A DNA stretch of 15,862 bases. Source: Bacteroidales bacterium Bact_23 (lineage in GTDB: Bacteria; Bacteroidota; Bacteroidia; Bacteroidales; Lentimicrobiaceae). Each line of letters opens with the position of its first letter. The first letter of the stretch is position 1. The notes under the pieces were generated by a model. That model ran no database searches, was not told where the DNA came from, and was given only the letters and a program-made list of their open reading frames with translations. Positions 14,970-15,862 of this stretch are shown here, piece by piece. A program made the position numbers and the translations under genes. The DNA lies in NCBI GenBank assembly GCA_001603685.1, contig LUZO01000251.1, positions 1 to 15,862 on the forward strand, read 5' to 3'.

Positions 14970-15005
14970 AAAAAACAGAGTTTTTATCCGGGCAGAATTC
15001 TGTTT
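14970..15005 (-). terminator. Weak terminator-like hairpin after the carbonic anhydrase gene
   Basis: On the minus strand AAACAGA (15005-14999) and TCTGTTT (14979-14973) form a 7-bp, A/T-rich stem with a 19-base loop, then more T. The stem is weak and the loop long, so read-through from carbonic anhydrase into the lysine genes is possible. Confidence 0.3.
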
Positions 15006-15012
15006 GTTGAGA

Positions 15013-15639
15013 TTAATCGTCTTTCGATTCAAAATATCCTGCTGATTCGTTGTACTGGTAGATTTTTCCTGAGTGCAGCATATAGTGCCATCCATAAATT
15101 TTGAGTTCGTTGTTTTCAACCCGCTCTCTGATATACGGATAAGTCATCAGGTGGTTCATCTGTTCGATGATGTTGATTCGTTCGGTAAGCCATTCCCTGG
15201 CAGCGGGATCGGCAGTTGCCATAATTCTGGTAACCCTCTCCTTAATGGGCGATGCAAGTTCGAGCCATCTTCGGGTATGGGGCATAAGCCCGGTATTGCC
15301 GTGGTCATGCCACAGGGCGGCGCAACCGCCACAGTTTGAGTGACCGCAAATGATGATATTTTTGACATTCAGCACCTGAACGGCATATTCGATGGCCGAA
15401 GTGGTGGCCAGGAATTCCGATGATTCTCTGTATGGCGGCACGAGATTGGCGATGTTACGGATGATAAACAACTCGCCGGGAATGGTTTTGGTAATCATGG
15501 AAGGCACTACCCTGGAATCGGAGCAGCCGATAAAAAGCGAGTGGGGATGCTGCTGGCGGCCATATTCATTGAAGTAACCGCGATTGACTTCAAAGTCGTC
15601 GCCCCTGAAACGAAAAGTCTCTTCTTCGTAATGACTCAT
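15013..15639 (-). CDS. Beta-class carbonic anhydrase
   Basis: A 208-residue zinc enzyme that interconverts CO2 and bicarbonate. The zinc ligands are visible: Cys39 in FIGCSDSR, then His100 and Cys103 in CGHSNCGGC. The Asp41-Arg43 pair of the catalytic CSDSR motif is intact, and GELFIIRNIANLVPPY (55-70) is the usual following block. No signal peptide, so it is cytosolic. The length is typical of the enteric Can/CynT-like group. On the minus strand TTatTTTG (15672-15665) with a TTG 20 bases upstream (15695-15693) is a near-consensus promoter, divergent from the tRNA promoter. The nearest carboxylating enzyme is pckA, about 3 kb away on the other strand; a functional tie is only an inference. 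Confidence 0.94.
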   Translation of the reverse strand: MSHYEEETFRFRGDDFEVNRGYFNEYGRQQHPHSLFIGCSDSRVVPSMITKTIPGELFIIRNIANLVPPYRESSEFLATTSAIEYAVQVLNVKNIIICGHSNCGGCAALWHDHGNTGLMPHTRRWLELASPIKERVTRIMATADPAAREWLTERINIIEQMNHLMTYPYIRERVENNELKIYGWHYMLHSGKIYQYNESAGYFESKDD

Positions 15640-15664
15640 AAAAATCCCAATTTCAGTTTAATAA

Positions 15665-15695
15665 CAAAATAAACTCTATTTGTGTTTTGAAACAA
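15665..15695 (-). promoter_or_regulatory. Probable promoter of the carbonic anhydrase gene
   Basis: Minus strand TTG (15695-15693), a 20-base spacer and TTatTTTG (15672-15665), which differs from the -7 consensus at one base. The predicted start is near 15658, about 19 bases before the ATG. Confidence 0.4.
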
Positions 15696-15732
15696 TGTAA
15701 AATCAAAAAATAAATATTTTTTCACCGACCTA

Positions 15733-15762
15733 TTGCAGGATTAAAAAAAGTATTTATCTTTG
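15733..15762 (+). promoter_or_regulatory. Promoter of the tRNA-Asp gene
   Basis: TTG (15733-15735), a 19-base spacer, then TAtcTTTG (15755-15762). It is one of the cleanest promoters in the window. The predicted start is near 15769, about 22 bases before the mature tRNA. Confidence 0.75.
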
Positions 15763-15790
15763 CAGCCTCAATCGCGAGAAGTTCTTTTCT

Positions 15791-15862
15791 GGTCTGGTAG
15801 TTCAGTTGGTTAGAATACGTGCCTGTCACGCACGGGGTCGCGGGTTCGAGTCCCGTCCAGAC
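15791..15862 (+). tRNA. tRNA-Asp (anticodon GUC), cut at the window edge
   Basis: A full cloverleaf can be drawn. The acceptor 5' strand is GGTCTGG (15791-15797), pairing with CCAGAC at 15857-15862 plus one further base outside the window. The anticodon stem is CGTGC/GCACG with loop CTGTCAC, giving anticodon GTC (15825-15827), which reads Asp codons. The T arm is GCGGG-TTCGAGT-CCCGT with one G-T pair. The last acceptor base, the discriminator base and any encoded CCA lie beyond the end. More tRNA genes may follow, as these often cluster, but that cannot be seen here. Confidence 0.96.

Noticed and set aside
14993..15002. CAGAATTCTG palindrome
   Set aside because: A 10-base palindrome is expected by chance at this scale, and it has no partner site nearby.
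1..15862. Search for CRISPR arrays, insertion sequences, prophage, toxin-antitoxin or defence genes
   Set aside because: No regularly spaced repeats, transposase or integrase motifs, or nuclease/defence domains were seen; all genes fit housekeeping or metabolic families.

Overview
The window reads as chromosomal, housekeeping-type DNA from a member of the Bacteroidota (probably Bacteroidales-like). The main evidence is the promoter type. Perfect or near-perfect TAnnTTTG -7 boxes, often with a TTG about 19-22 bases upstream, precede csp, the ABC-F gene, the small YkgJ-type gene, the TrmH-type gene, ppdK, pckA and the tRNA gene. Most starts have an A-rich leader rather than a Shine-Dalgarno sequence. 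Protein content agrees: a Bacteroidota-style ABC-F protein, a DcaP-like porin, and the ppdK/pckA pair.

Layout. 1-169: a fragment of an interspersed intergenic repeat and a GC-rich hairpin. 170-2772 (minus): ABC-F ATPase (Uup-like), cold shock protein, small YkgJ/UPF0153 cysteine-cluster protein. 3006-5130 (plus): membrane-anchored TerB/J-domain protein overlapping a second, larger YkgJ-type protein, then a TrmH/SpoU RNA methyltransferase with its own promoter. 5156-6391 (minus): outer-membrane porin-like protein. 6613-7320 (plus): monofunctional peptidoglycan glycosyltransferase. 7505-12121 (plus): pyruvate phosphate dikinase and ATP-dependent PEP carboxykinase, each with its own promoter and terminator. 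12197-14897 (minus): a two-gene saccharopine pathway, lysine-ketoglutarate reductase then saccharopine dehydrogenase, matching the two halves of eukaryotic AASS. 15013-15639 (minus): beta-carbonic anhydrase. 15791-15862 (plus): tRNA-Asp(GUC), cut by the window edge just before its last acceptor base.

How the genes relate. PPDK and PEPCK interconvert pyruvate, PEP and oxaloacetate, and the nearby carbonic anhydrase could supply or equilibrate inorganic carbon for PEPCK; that last link is inference. The lysine-ketoglutarate reductase and saccharopine dehydrogenase genes form the clearest functional operon. The other genes are unrelated housekeeping functions.

No CRISPR array, prophage, insertion sequence, toxin-antitoxin pair or recognisable defence island was seen, and every protein gene appears intact. 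No wholly new system is evident. The points most worth a second look are the split eukaryote-like LKR/SDH pair, an interlocked-stem (pseudoknot-like) element followed by a T-run upstream of the glycosyltransferase gene, the lysine-rich tail of PPDK, and the pckA promoter embedded in the ppdK terminator. No gene-free stretch exceeds 300 bases; the longest are 2773-3005 and 6392-6612.
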